Positions 1-7,007 are shown, counted from the first letter of the stretch. The stretch: DNA of 7,608 nt from Cytophagales bacterium (GCA_003537495.1 DPSB01000361.1:1-7608); one strand, 5' to 3'. Notes: generated by a model from the letters alone, not told the origin. Numbers and translations: made by a program.

Positions 1-554
1 ATGCCATTGGTTTGGTGAAATATGAAAACGGAGCCATTGCGCAGTTTGAAGTAAGCTGGACATTCCGCGGTGGCCTGGATTTGCGCGATGAAGTGATGGG
101 CACCGAAGGAACCATTTGGGTAAATAGCTTTTTACGCACCGGCTTCGAAATGTTTACAACCGGCAAGGCTGCAAACTATGTAGCCGAAAAAGCAGAGAGT
201 GATAAAGGTTGGTTGTTTCCGGTGGGTGATGAATTAAACGAGTTGGGCTACAACCATATGTTTATGGATATGTTCAATTCGATGGAACAAGGAACCCAAC
301 CCAAAGAAACATTTTACGATGGCTATGTAGTGAATGCCGTATTGGATGCTGCTTATAAATCTGCTAAATCAAAACAATGGGAACCTGTTAAGCTGGACAT
401 CTGGCGTGGTAAAGTTGGTGTAAGCAAAGACGGCCATCTTGTAGAGTACGATGCCAATCATTACCTGGTGAAAGAAGAAGTAACACACTATGGAGCGAAG
501 AAGGTAATTCTAAAGAATAAGAAGACCGGGAAAATTTCTGAACACACTTTTTAA
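1..554 (+). CDS. Gfo/Idh/MocA-family oxidoreductase, C-terminal part (5'-truncated by window)
   Basis: The reading frame is open from the window edge (first full codon at base 3, reading [10 protein letters not shown]) and stops with TAA at 552-554. The TTG at 12 is only the first start-like codon, so the true start lies outside the window. The visible ~183 residues look like the C-terminal alpha/beta substrate-binding domain of Gfo/Idh/MocA NAD(P)-dependent sugar or inositol dehydrogenases: a beta-strand stretch ([12 protein letters not shown]), then '[11 protein letters not shown]', then a helix with '[17 protein letters not shown]', then the usual terminal '[24 protein letters not shown]'. 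The Rossmann NAD-binding half and the catalytic Lys of the EKP motif are upstream, so the substrate cannot be named. About 45 residues follow the usual family end (from 'LDIWRGK'), rich in Lys and His. The next gene follows after 22 bases on the same strand. Family assignment is fairly secure; specificity is unknown. Confidence 0.82.
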   Translation, partial: AIGLVKYENGAIAQFEVSWTFRGGLDLRDEVMGTEGTIWVNSFLRTGFEMFTTGKAANYVAEKAESDKGWLFPVGDELNELGYNHMFMDMFNSMEQGTQPKETFYDGYVVNAVLDAAYKSAKSKQWEPVKLDIWRGKVGVSKDGHLVEYDANHYLVKEEVTHYGAKKVILKNKKTGKISEHTF

Positions 555-576
555 AATTTACTCAAACTCAAGGTTA

Positions 577-1767
577 ATGATGAATAAAATATTTCTGATT
601 TGCGCGGGGTTGATGATATCCTTGTTTACTCAAGGGCAGGATAAATTTAGTCGTGGATACTATATGACACAGGCCGGTGACACGGTAAAAGGATTTATTC
701 AACACAAAAATAATTATAACTCTCAATTTTTATTTCGACCATCGAATGAAGGCGAAGTTCAAAAAAAGTTTCCTGAAGAGATTGTAGCGTTTGGTTTTTT
801 AGGCGGCCAGACTTTTGGTCGCTTAAGTAATCCTTTAAACTCTGAAAATGAAACGGTTTTTGGAGAGTTTCTGGGTCGAGGTGAGGAAATAAATCTTTTG
901 CGGTACCAAGGAAAACTTGTCCTACAAAAAAATGATGGGACTCAATTCTTACTTGAAAAAAAGGGCAAGAATCCAACGGAAGCGCGTTTAAATTTTCAAA
1001 AGAATGTGGGGATATTTAATAGGTTGTTTTTTGAATGTAACTCGGTGAAAGAAAGTGCAGCTAAAGTATCCCCAAACTCAATTTCTTTTTTAAAGTTACT
1101 TGAGGATTATCATAATTGTAAAAATAGTGACTTCAGAGATCTCATGGTACACAGTAGATTGACCTTTAAGCTTGGTTTTTTTGTTGGCTGGTCAACTTCG
1201 CCAACGATAACGTTTAAGAATCAAAAAAGCGGCAGATACAGCTATTTATCCAGAACAAATTTTTCAAACTCATCAAATATAACATTTGGAGCTATTAATA
1301 TCTTTTATAGCAAAACCTCTCCCTTTATAGTGTTTCAGCAGGAAATTACTTACTCCCGCTTTTCATTCGGAGGGACTTCTTACTTAAGTTACTCTTTTGG
1401 GGGTTATGATATAACGGAGACTAGTGCAACGAACTTCGACCATGGAGAAATCGGTTATAAATTTGGAACCAGAATCTCCATCAGGTCGAATGTAATAAAC
1501 CCATATTTTGCTGGGGGAGTTAGTGCCAACTTACCAGTTGGTTTTAATGGAGTAACATCAGTTACGAAACAGATAAATAGCTCGATAGAAACGAATGATG
1601 ATTTCCCTAAGTTGAATGGACTTAATGTAGGATTATGGATTTCTGTAGGCATCACGAAAAGAATGGAGAAGGGTCAGATTTTCTTTGATGTTACTCCAGA
1701 TAATGTCTTTTTAAAGGAATCAGGCAATAGGTTGAGTTTAATTTCCAGAATTGGTTATATGTTCTGA
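577..1767 (+). CDS. Secreted, probably outer-membrane beta-barrel protein
   Basis: This encodes 396 residues from ATG 577 (a second ATG follows at 580; either could be used). The N-terminus is a signal peptide: Lys4, a hydrophobic stretch IFLICAGLMISLF, then probable cleavage near TQGQ (residues 18-21). No lipobox is seen. Residues ~23-130 ('GYYMTQAGDTVKGFI...', 'EEIVAFGF') resemble the N-terminal beta domain found in many Bacteroidota barrel proteins. Residues ~190-396 are rich in alternating aromatic/polar strands with Gly, Ser and Asn turns, and the last residue is Phe ('ISRIGYMF'), as in many outer-membrane barrels. The gene is visibly more AT-rich than its neighbours (by hand count about 25-35% GC in lines 1201-1320 against 43% in the first 60 bases of the window), so transfer or relaxed selection is possible. 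It ends in tandem stops TGA-TAA (1765-1770). Role and cargo are unknown; the barrel call is from composition and layout, not a recognised signature. Confidence 0.68.
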   Translation: MMNKIFLICAGLMISLFTQGQDKFSRGYYMTQAGDTVKGFIQHKNNYNSQFLFRPSNEGEVQKKFPEEIVAFGFLGGQTFGRLSNPLNSENETVFGEFLGRGEEINLLRYQGKLVLQKNDGTQFLLEKKGKNPTEARLNFQKNVGIFNRLFFECNSVKESAAKVSPNSISFLKLLEDYHNCKNSDFRDLMVHSRLTFKLGFFVGWSTSPTITFKNQKSGRYSYLSRTNFSNSSNITFGAINIFYSKTSPFIVFQQEITYSRFSFGGTSYLSYSFGGYDITETSATNFDHGEIGYKFGTRISIRSNVINPYFAGGVSANLPVGFNGVTSVTKQINSSIETNDDFPKLNGLNVGLWISVGITKRMEKGQIFFDVTPDNVFLKESGNRLSLISRIGYMF

Positions 1768-1785
1768 TAAAGAAACTCAACTAAA

Positions 1786-2343
1786 GTGCAACCATTAACC
1801 GAAGCCGATAAACATAAACTGATAAAGTTTCAGGAGAGAGGTATTGTTGGTGCATATGTGTTGTTGGGAATTATTGTAGTTGGAGCAGCCGCTATGACTT
1901 ATGGTTTTCTGTTTTTGCCCGGTGCAACCTGGCCGTATGTTGTAATCCCATTTCTGTTGTTGATGATTTTTGGTTTGCTGATGTCGTTAAGAGAACGCGG
2001 CAAGGCCAAGCATGATTTGCAAGCCGGGATGAAAGAACGAGTTGAAGGAGTGGTAAGCAAGAAAAGAATTTCGCAAGGCAACCAAACGATAGATTACGAT
2101 AGCAATACCTTGCTGTTAATGGCCAAGCGGGTTGAAGAAGAAGAGAATGGGAAACCGATAACGCGTTATGGGGCGCTGGATGCCGAGATTAATTCTGGCT
2201 CCCGCTATTGGTATGGAGTACTGATAGGCAAAGAGAACTTTAATGTGGGCGTGCGCTTTTATGTACAGATACAAGAAGGTGATAGTCTGCAGTTAGAGAT
2301 AGCACCAAAATCCAGAATAGTACTTAATGTGAAGTTGGTATAA
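1786..2343 (+). CDS. Unrecognised membrane protein with two N-terminal helices
   Basis: This encodes 185 residues. The GTG at 1786 is the only sensible start: the upstream gene is in the same frame and its TGA-TAA stops (1765-1770) block any longer reading, while the first in-frame ATG lies inside the first membrane helix. Two hydrophobic segments, residues ~20-43 and ~50-67, form a hairpin joined by a short 'PGATW' turn. A basic stretch (RERGKAKHD) follows, suggesting that both ends face the cytoplasm. The remaining ~115 residues are soluble and strand-rich; they include a paired charged stretch (KRVEEEENGKPITRYG) and end in 'RIVLNVKLV', but show no motif I recognise. It starts 18 bases after the barrel gene and is probably co-transcribed with it. 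The 3' end abuts the convergent TerB-like gene. No function can be assigned. Confidence 0.72.
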   Translation: MQPLTEADKHKLIKFQERGIVGAYVLLGIIVVGAAAMTYGFLFLPGATWPYVVIPFLLLMIFGLLMSLRERGKAKHDLQAGMKERVEGVVSKKRISQGNQTIDYDSNTLLLMAKRVEEEENGKPITRYGALDAEINSGSRYWYGVLIGKENFNVGVRFYVQIQEGDSLQLEIAPKSRIVLNVKLV

Positions 2344-2733
2344 TTAGCTTACCGTTATGCCAACTTCATTAGCCATTTCAATTACACGCTCCATGCTAAC
2401 ATTGGCCATGCGAGTGGCATAAAGAATAAAGCGCACTTCTTTTACACGCAGTACCTGGTCGGCCAAAGCCATACCATATAGTTTTACAAAGATTTCGATC
2501 TTTTCAGCTTCGGAACATTTGTTTATGGCATCCATCCCAATCTGGTAGATTTCCCGCTCGCTTTTCCCAAAAGCGGAATTGTAAAACGTTCTGAATTCGG
2601 CTTCATCTATACCGGCTTCTAATCGTACAGAATCAAGGTAATTCAGCTCATTTTCGCTTATTTCCTGGTCAGAATCCATTAAAAGGTAGGTAATGAAGAG
2701 TAAACCAGTGTTGAAATTTGAGTTGTTTTTCAT
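2344..2733 (-). CDS. TerB-like small helical protein
   Basis: This encodes 129 residues from ATG at 2731-2733. It is all-helical with no signal peptide, so it is likely cytoplasmic. The segment 'LLMDSDQEISENELNYLDSV' (residues ~17-36, described by its key acids D20, D22, E24, E27, E29) resembles the first helix pair of TerB/DjlA-N domains, where an acidic 'D-G-x-I-x-x-x-E' pattern can bind divalent metal. The next helices (EFRTFYNSAFGKS; CSEAEKIEIFVKLYGMALADQ; VKEVRFILYATRMANV) fit the rest of that fold, and the length matches. TerB was named for tellurite resistance, but most single-domain members have no proven role and no other ter genes are present, so resistance should not be inferred. 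The stop (TTA at 2344-2346 on the + strand) touches the stop of the convergent gene with no spacer. Domain call moderate; function unknown. Confidence 0.66.
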   Translation of the reverse strand: MKNNSNFNTGLLFITYLLMDSDQEISENELNYLDSVRLEAGIDEAEFRTFYNSAFGKSEREIYQIGMDAINKCSEAEKIEIFVKLYGMALADQVLRVKEVRFILYATRMANVSMERVIEMANEVGITVS

Positions 2734-2833
2734 GGCATTTATGCGCTTATGCCATAGTAATGTTCAAATACCAAACCATGTTTTGGTTTAATGATCCAAA
2801 AAACAATTTTTAATACCGATGGTCTGCAATACC

Positions 2834-2857
2834 CCGGTGCCTGTACTCACGCACCGG
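2834..2857 (-). terminator. Hairpin downstream of the acyltransferase gene, possible terminator
   Basis: A perfect 7-bp inverted repeat (CCGGTGC at 2834-2840, GCACCGG at 2851-2857) with a 10-base loop lies 21 bases past the stop of the minus-strand acyltransferase gene. On the minus strand it is not followed at once by a T run; the first T-rich stretch is ~20-30 bases further on. It is thus either an atypical or factor-assisted terminator, or an mRNA 3'-end stabiliser. It lies in the 145-base gap before the TerB-like gene, which would otherwise be read through. Confidence 0.4.
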
Positions 2858-2878
2858 AATAACCACTCAGCTTTTGTA

Positions 2879-3913
2879 TTAAAACTTCATCCCAAACAGT
2901 ACCCTTACCCACTTTATTCTTCGTATGATTTCATACGAACCCAAACATCCGCCAAGCGTAAACAATAACACCAGCACAAACTGAAGTTGCACCGGTATGG
3001 CTAACGGAAATACAAGCACCGAGCCCAGGTAAAGAAAGAACATGTGCAAAATATAAACCGGATACGCTGCCGCACTCAGGTATTGCAAAACTTTTCCGGT
3101 ATGGTTAAGGTACTTGTGTCCAAACGCCAGCACACTGTAAATCCACAATTGCGATTCAACTACAACTAAGTAGCCCGGTGCTTGCATGCCGAAGTAATGA
3201 ATCCGCAAGGCGAATAATCCGGCCGCGAGCGATACAAATAACCATCGCCATGCTAATAACATTTGTATAAAGCGTTCTCCACTCAGTACGAAACAAAACC
3301 CAAAAAAGAACGCAAGTAGTCCAAGTACAAATCCGTGCCACGTCATGGCATACAATTCATATGGTATGGGTTTTATGATCATAACTTCAGCTACAAACGC
3401 GCCAATTACTACCAGTAAACCCAACGGAGTGCTGAATAATTTTCTGATGGCTTGAACTACTTTTCCATTCTCATTTCTTTTGAAGTAAAATAAAACGGGC
3501 GATAAAACTAATACATAAACAAAAATGTTAGCCAGAAACCACAAGTGGCCCGGATCAAAGATGTATCGCAACTCCATTTTGTAGTAATAACGAAACACCA
3601 ACACGTGCAAGGGAACAATTGCAAACATGCCAAACACAAAGGGCAACCAGATGCGCATCGTACGTTCGGTAATTAATTCTTTCCAGTTGCGTTGGCGCAT
3701 GGCAAAGTACACACCCATTCCTGAAACAAAGAACAAGAGTGGAATCCGCCATACATTCAGCATAGCCATGGGTGTCCACAAACCATTCCACGGTTCATTC
3801 GAAGTAATAAAGCTGATCATGCGCCCCCACGGTTGAAACCCAATGGCCACATGGTAAATCAAAAGCAAGCCGATGGCAATTACACGTAGCCAATCTATAT
3901 CGTAACGTCTCAT
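2879..3913 (-). CDS. Acyltransferase-3 family integral membrane protein (OpgC/MdoC-like)
   Basis: I chose ATG at 3911-3913, giving 344 residues, because the protein then opens with MRRYDIDWLRVIAIG, the standard beginning of this family. An in-frame ATG at 3986-3988 would add 25 residues with no family character. There are about ten hydrophobic helices throughout. Family features seen: the His of helix 1 (YH, H21), proposed as catalytic in acyltransferase-3 enzymes; 'FFVSGMGVYFAMR' (61-73); R84-x-x-R87 with P91; 'GHLWFL' (122-127); and 'YPVYILH' (284-290, H290). The 'HLWFL' and 'YILH' signatures are typical of the OpgC/MdoC-like branch, which transfers O-acyl groups such as acetyl or succinyl across the inner membrane to periplasmic or surface glycans. 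The acceptor cannot be told from sequence, and no glycan-synthesis genes are adjacent. It lies downstream of the ankyrin lipoprotein gene, separated by a strong palindromic repeat, so shared transcription is doubtful. Confidence 0.88.
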   Translation of the reverse strand: MRRYDIDWLRVIAIGLLLIYHVAIGFQPWGRMISFITSNEPWNGLWTPMAMLNVWRIPLLFFVSGMGVYFAMRQRNWKELITERTMRIWLPFVFGMFAIVPLHVLVFRYYYKMELRYIFDPGHLWFLANIFVYVLVLSPVLFYFKRNENGKVVQAIRKLFSTPLGLLVVIGAFVAEVMIIKPIPYELYAMTWHGFVLGLLAFFFGFCFVLSGERFIQMLLAWRWLFVSLAAGLFALRIHYFGMQAPGYLVVVESQLWIYSVLAFGHKYLNHTGKVLQYLSAAAYPVYILHMFFLYLGSVLVFPLAIPVQLQFVLVLLFTLGGCLGSYEIIRRIKWVRVLFGMKF

Positions 3914-3999
3914 AAAAAGTATTGAGTAGTTAGTATTAAGTAAAAGTTTGGGGTTAAGCATTTGAGAGAGAGACTCACCAACTCGCATCTCAAAGTTTA

Positions 4000-4050
4000 A
4001 AGGTTGACAACCTTGTTACTTTCGTCAAGCAAGGTTGTCAACCTTGTTAT
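4000..4050. repeat. Two direct copies of a palindromic 20-bp repeat (REP-like)
   Basis: Bases 4000-4019 and 4031-4050 are direct repeats, 18 of 20 identical, with an 11-base spacer and a 31-base period. Each copy is itself a palindrome: AAGGTTG-A-CAACCTT (4000-4014) and CAAGGTTG-T-CAACCTTG (4030-4046). The two can also pair with each other as a perfect 16-bp stem (4000-4015 with 4030-4045) around a 14-base loop. Read on the minus strand, the copy at 4019-4000 is GTAACAA running into the hairpin. It lies between the stop of the ankyrin gene (4056) and the acyltransferase start (3913), so on the minus strand it could act as a terminator or attenuator; a modest T-containing stretch (TTTAAACTTTG) follows. 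Placement, symmetry and the similar element at 7031-7054 suggest a dispersed intergenic repeat. Confidence 0.75.
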
Positions 4051-4055
4051 CACTA

Positions 4056-4616
4056 CTATTTCAGCATCTCTGCAATTTCGGGCCGGGTTTTTTCGATGTA
4101 CGCGTAATCAAGTTTAAGTCCCATCGGGCCAAGTACATTACCCATCATATCGTAAGCATCTTTCATTTGTGCGAATGGAGCAGCAACATTATCAAATGCG
4201 GTGGCTTCGTACTTATTCTTTATGGTTCGGTCTACATTCTTTTCAAGCAACAGCTTTACAATCTCAGGCCGGCAAAAAAAAGCTGCTGTATGCAAAGCGG
4301 TGGAACCATCGCTGTTTTGAAAGTTCAAATCCACACCGGCATCAATTAAGACTTTTGCCATTTCGGTTTTACCAAATACGGCTGCACTGATCAACGGACT
4401 TGAACCACCAAACGGATCGCGTACATTCAAATCGCTTCCAGCCGCAATGTGTTGTTTTACGGCTTCCATGTTGCCAGAAATTACTGCGGTGTGTATGTCT
4501 ACATCGGGGGCTTTTACAGAAGATCCATTTTCACTTTTACTTGCCTCTTTACCGGTGCATGCGGCTACGATAAAGATTATTATCAGCAGGTAAATGGGTG
4601 TGTTGAGCGTTTTCAT
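4056..4616 (-). CDS. Ankyrin-repeat lipoprotein
   Basis: This encodes 186 residues from ATG at 4614-4616. The N-terminus is a lipoprotein signal: Lys2, hydrophobic YLLIIIFIV, then lipobox V-A-A-C with the lipidated Cys at residue 20. A flexible Ser/Lys/Glu linker follows (21-38). Ankyrin repeats: ~39-71 (HTAVISGNMEAVKQHIAAGSD), ~72-104 (PLISAAVFGKTEMAKVLIDA) and ~105-137 (TALHTAAFFCRPEIVKLLLE), each with the helix-turn-helix and Asp/Asn loop of the family. A fourth, degenerate unit follows, then a non-ankyrin tail (MGLKLDYAYIEKTRPEIAEML). It should sit in the inner or outer membrane facing the periplasm, with the ankyrin stack binding a partner protein. The partner is unknown. The divergent membrane regulator, whose own periplasmic part is built for protein contacts, is a candidate by position only. 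Confidence 0.85.
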   Translation of the reverse strand: MKTLNTPIYLLIIIFIVAACTGKEASKSENGSSVKAPDVDIHTAVISGNMEAVKQHIAAGSDLNVRDPFGGSSPLISAAVFGKTEMAKVLIDAGVDLNFQNSDGSTALHTAAFFCRPEIVKLLLEKNVDRTIKNKYEATAFDNVAAPFAQMKDAYDMMGNVLGPMGLKLDYAYIEKTRPEIAEMLK

Positions 4617-4843
4617 AAGTTTTTGTTTGAGTTAAAATTTTGTTTTTCTGATGATGCAAATGAACGGCAACCAACCAGGAGCGACTAAGTACAAGCGCGC
4701 AGAAAAGCGTCAATTTTGCGGGAATCAGCATAAAAATTCGCGCAGAGATATAACTTTTGTTGCAAGCATGGTATTGGGCATCTAAAAAACCTAAATCAGT
4801 CTCATCCAGTTTTTGTTATTTCGCCCTGAAATAAAAATTGTTC
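4617..4843. promoter_or_regulatory. Divergent intergenic control region
   Basis: These 227 bases separate the ankyrin lipoprotein gene (leftward) from the transmembrane regulator gene (rightward) and must hold the promoters of both. I looked for the Bacteroidota pattern (TTG near -33, TAnnTTTG near -7) and found only imperfect matches, for example TAACTTTTG at 4751-4759 without a well-spaced -33 element, so no promoter is called. An 8-base direct repeat CGCGCAGA occurs at 4696-4703 and 4739-4746, 43 bases apart (about four helical turns). It could be an operator pair but is short enough to be chance. Confidence 0.35.
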
Positions 4844-6904
4844 ATGTCCGATTCATCGCCACAGGATACCGAGTTTCTTAAACAGTTGTCGGCAAAGATT
4901 GAAGAGAATCTGGCCAACGAACAGTTTGGCGTTAGCGAGCTGGCCGATGCGCTGAACATGAGCCGCTCTAACCTGTTACGAAAAGTAAAAAAGGCAACCA
5001 ACCTTTCGGTGAGTCAGCTCATCAGCCAGGCAAGGTTAACCAAAGGCATGGAGTTGCTCCGTGCGGGCTCCCTGAATGTATCGGAAGTAGCGCATCAGGT
5101 TGGGTTTAGCAGTACTTCGTATTTTATAAAATGCTTTCGCGAATCGTATGGTTATCCACCAGGCGAAGTTGGAAAACGCGCAAATGAATCGGAAACAATT
5201 CAAGTTGCACCACCACCAGTGGAAAGCAAGAGAAAAATTTTTGCAATTGGTATAGCCGCATTGTTACTGGTTGCGATAGCCTGGGCTATGTACCACTATT
5301 GGCCGGCTAAAGCAGAAGTTATTCTTGAAAAGTCTATTGCTGTTTTACCATTTAAGAACGACAGTAATGATAGTACCAACGTGTACCTCATTAACGGTTT
5401 GATGGAATCTACACTCAACAATCTTCAAAAGATTAAAGACCTGCGCGTAATCAGTCGTACGTCTGTTGAGAAATACCGGAACAACGACAAAACAATTCCG
5501 GAGATGGCCAACGAACTGAACGTTACCTACTTTGTAGAAGGTAGTGGACAAAAAATGGGCGACCGCATTGTGTTAACGATTCAGTTAATAGATGGCGCTA
5601 CTGATCGCCACTTGTGGAGCCGGCAATACAGGCGCGAAACCAAAGACATCTTTGCGTTGCAACAGGAAATCTCCAACGACATAGCTGAAGAAATTCAGGC
5701 AGTAATTACACCCGATGAAAAAAATCGCATTCAAAAAGTACCCACGCAAAATCTGGAAGCATACGATGCTTTTTTAAAAGGTGTCGACTTGTTGGAAAGA
5801 GGCGGTACACCTAATCTTATACAGTCGCTGGTTCATTTCGATGAAGCCATTTCGAAAGACAATACGTTTGCATTGGCATACGCCTGCGCAGGCATGGCTT
5901 GTTATTATCTCGATATGTTTCAGGCTGAAAAAAGGTACGTAGATAAACTTGGCGCTTACGCGGATAAGGCCGTGCTGCACGATCCAAGTTTAGGCGAAAG
6001 TTTAATGGCAAAAGGAATGTACTACCTTAATCGGAAGGAGTACAAGGAAGCATTGCCTTACCTGGAGCGCGCACATGAATATAATCCCAACTCAGTAGAA
6101 GTTCTGGGCCTGCTAACGGACTTTTACTATATGTATTTGCCTAACACAGGCAAGTACCTGGAGTATGCATTGAAAGGCTTAAAGCTGAATGCCACCTCAG
6201 GCGATTCCGTTGCCATCAGTTATTTTCATTTGCGTTTGGGAAATGCGCTGATACAAGCTGGCTTTGTAGATCAGGCACTTGAACACATTGATAAATCGTT
6301 GGAGTATAATCCTGAAAATGCTTTCTCGCGTTATGTGCGCGCATTTGTGCTCTATGCCAAAGAAGGCGATTTGAAACACACCCGCGAACTTTTGCAGATA
6401 GAATTTCAACGCGATACCAACCGGTTCGATATTCTGCAAGACATTGGTAAAGTAAGCTATTACCTGAAGGATTATGAAGCTGCATACGAATACTATAAGC
6501 GATTTAACTACCAGCGCGAAACCAGAAAACTGGATGCGTTTGAATATGAAAACCTGGTGATTGGCCGTGTGTATGAATTGGCGGGCGAAACCAAAAAGGC
6601 AAAAGAGTTTTATGAACGTTACCGGCAGTATGTAGAGCACGACCAAACTGCGTATAAACATATTGGGCTGGCCGTTTATTATTGCCAGATGAATGACAGT
6701 GCCAAAGCCCTTGAGCACCTGCGCTTGTTTACACAGGAAGACAACATTCAGTACTGGGTAATTTTGTTTATGGATAAAGGCCCTGAGCTTACCGAAACAG
6801 AAGCCTCGCCTGAGTTTAAAGCATTGCTAAAAGAAGTAGAGCGAAAGTTCTGGGCAAACCACGAGAAGTTGAAAGGGAAATTGGAAGAGCAGGGATTGTT
6901 GTAG
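4844..6904 (+). CDS. Transmembrane regulator: AraC-type HTH, membrane helix, TolB/FlgO-like domain, TPR repeats
   Basis: This encodes 686 residues from ATG 4844; a TTG at 4838 could add two residues but the ATG is preferred. Domains in order: residues ~10-108, an AraC-type double helix-turn-helix (FGVSELADALNMSRSNLLRKVKK; then the signature 'VSEVAHQVGFSSTSYFIKCFRESYGYPPGE'). Next come KRK (129-131) and one membrane helix (132-152). Residues ~163-282 are a TolB-N/FlgO-like domain (SIAVLPFKNDSND; VTYFVEGSGQKMGDRIVLTIQLIDG; HLWSRQYRRETKDIFALQQEI), the module often attached to adenylate cyclases and CadC-like regulators. Residues ~295-650 hold about six TPR or TPR-like units. The expected topology is DNA-binding domain in the cytoplasm and TolB/TPR in the periplasm, giving a one-step membrane sensor in the manner of CadC/ToxR but with an AraC HTH. 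It is divergent from the ankyrin lipoprotein gene, a possible target. The ligand is unknown. Architecture is clear; topology and target are inferred. Confidence 0.88.
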   Translation: MSDSSPQDTEFLKQLSAKIEENLANEQFGVSELADALNMSRSNLLRKVKKATNLSVSQLISQARLTKGMELLRAGSLNVSEVAHQVGFSSTSYFIKCFRESYGYPPGEVGKRANESETIQVAPPPVESKRKIFAIGIAALLLVAIAWAMYHYWPAKAEVILEKSIAVLPFKNDSNDSTNVYLINGLMESTLNNLQKIKDLRVISRTSVEKYRNNDKTIPEMANELNVTYFVEGSGQKMGDRIVLTIQLIDGATDRHLWSRQYRRETKDIFALQQEISNDIAEEIQAVITPDEKNRIQKVPTQNLEAYDAFLKGVDLLERGGTPNLIQSLVHFDEAISKDNTFALAYACAGMACYYLDMFQAEKRYVDKLGAYADKAVLHDPSLGESLMAKGMYYLNRKEYKEALPYLERAHEYNPNSVEVLGLLTDFYYMYLPNTGKYLEYALKGLKLNATSGDSVAISYFHLRLGNALIQAGFVDQALEHIDKSLEYNPENAFSRYVRAFVLYAKEGDLKHTRELLQIEFQRDTNRFDILQDIGKVSYYLKDYEAAYEYYKRFNYQRETRKLDAFEYENLVIGRVYELAGETKKAKEFYERYRQYVEHDQTAYKHIGLAVYYCQMNDSAKALEHLRLFTQEDNIQYWVILFMDKGPELTETEASPEFKALLKEVERKFWANHEKLKGKLEEQGLL

Positions 6905-6942
6905 GGAAAATTTAATTTTTTGATGGGTAATCATATAGGTAC

Positions 6943-7003
6943 AGTATAGATGTTTATTTGTAACAACTGTATTTAAACCAAGTTTTGTATTTTGATCTAT
7001 ACT
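6943..7003. repeat. 9-bp perfect inverted repeat enclosing a GTAACAA copy, upstream of the transposase
   Basis: AGTATAGAT (6943-6951) and ATCTATACT (6995-7003) are exact reverse complements separated by 43 bases. Between them, TTTGTAACAAC (6957-6967) repeats exactly at 7028-7038, just where the strong hairpin begins. The arms could be an end structure of the mobile element or the base of a large cruciform or RNA stem. Confidence 0.5.
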
Positions 7004-7007
7004 AAAA

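Noticed and set aside
2344..2733. Tellurite resistance function for the TerB-like gene
   Set aside because: Only a single TerB-like domain is seen with no other ter genes; the family name does not justify the phenotype.
3914..3988. Longer start for the acyltransferase gene (ATG at 3986-3988)
   Set aside because: The added 25 residues lack family character, while MRRYDIDWLRVIAIG at 3913 matches the usual N-terminus; the stretch also holds short nucleotide repeats typical of a leader.
4000..4050. CRISPR array
   Set aside because: There are only two repeats of 20 bp with an 11-base spacer, both self-palindromic, and no cas genes; this fits a REP-like repeat instead.
4035..4390. Plus-strand open frames overlapping the ankyrin gene
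   Set aside because: They are antisense to a well-supported ankyrin-repeat frame and show no recognisable protein features.
6197..6718. Minus-strand open frame of 173 codons inside the regulator gene
   Set aside because: It is the antisense shadow of the TPR-coding region; composition is Phe/Ile/Val-rich without domain features, and the plus strand encodes clear TPR units.
4056..6904. Anti-phage defence or toxin-antitoxin system built on the ankyrin and TPR proteins
   Set aside because: The ankyrin protein has a lipoprotein signal and no nuclease, NTPase or toxin motif was seen; the set is better explained as envelope sensing.
6907..6921. Terminator after the regulator gene (AAAAT-TTA-ATTTT followed by T)
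   Set aside because: The stem is only five A/T pairs and would be too weak; it is probably just AT-rich sequence.
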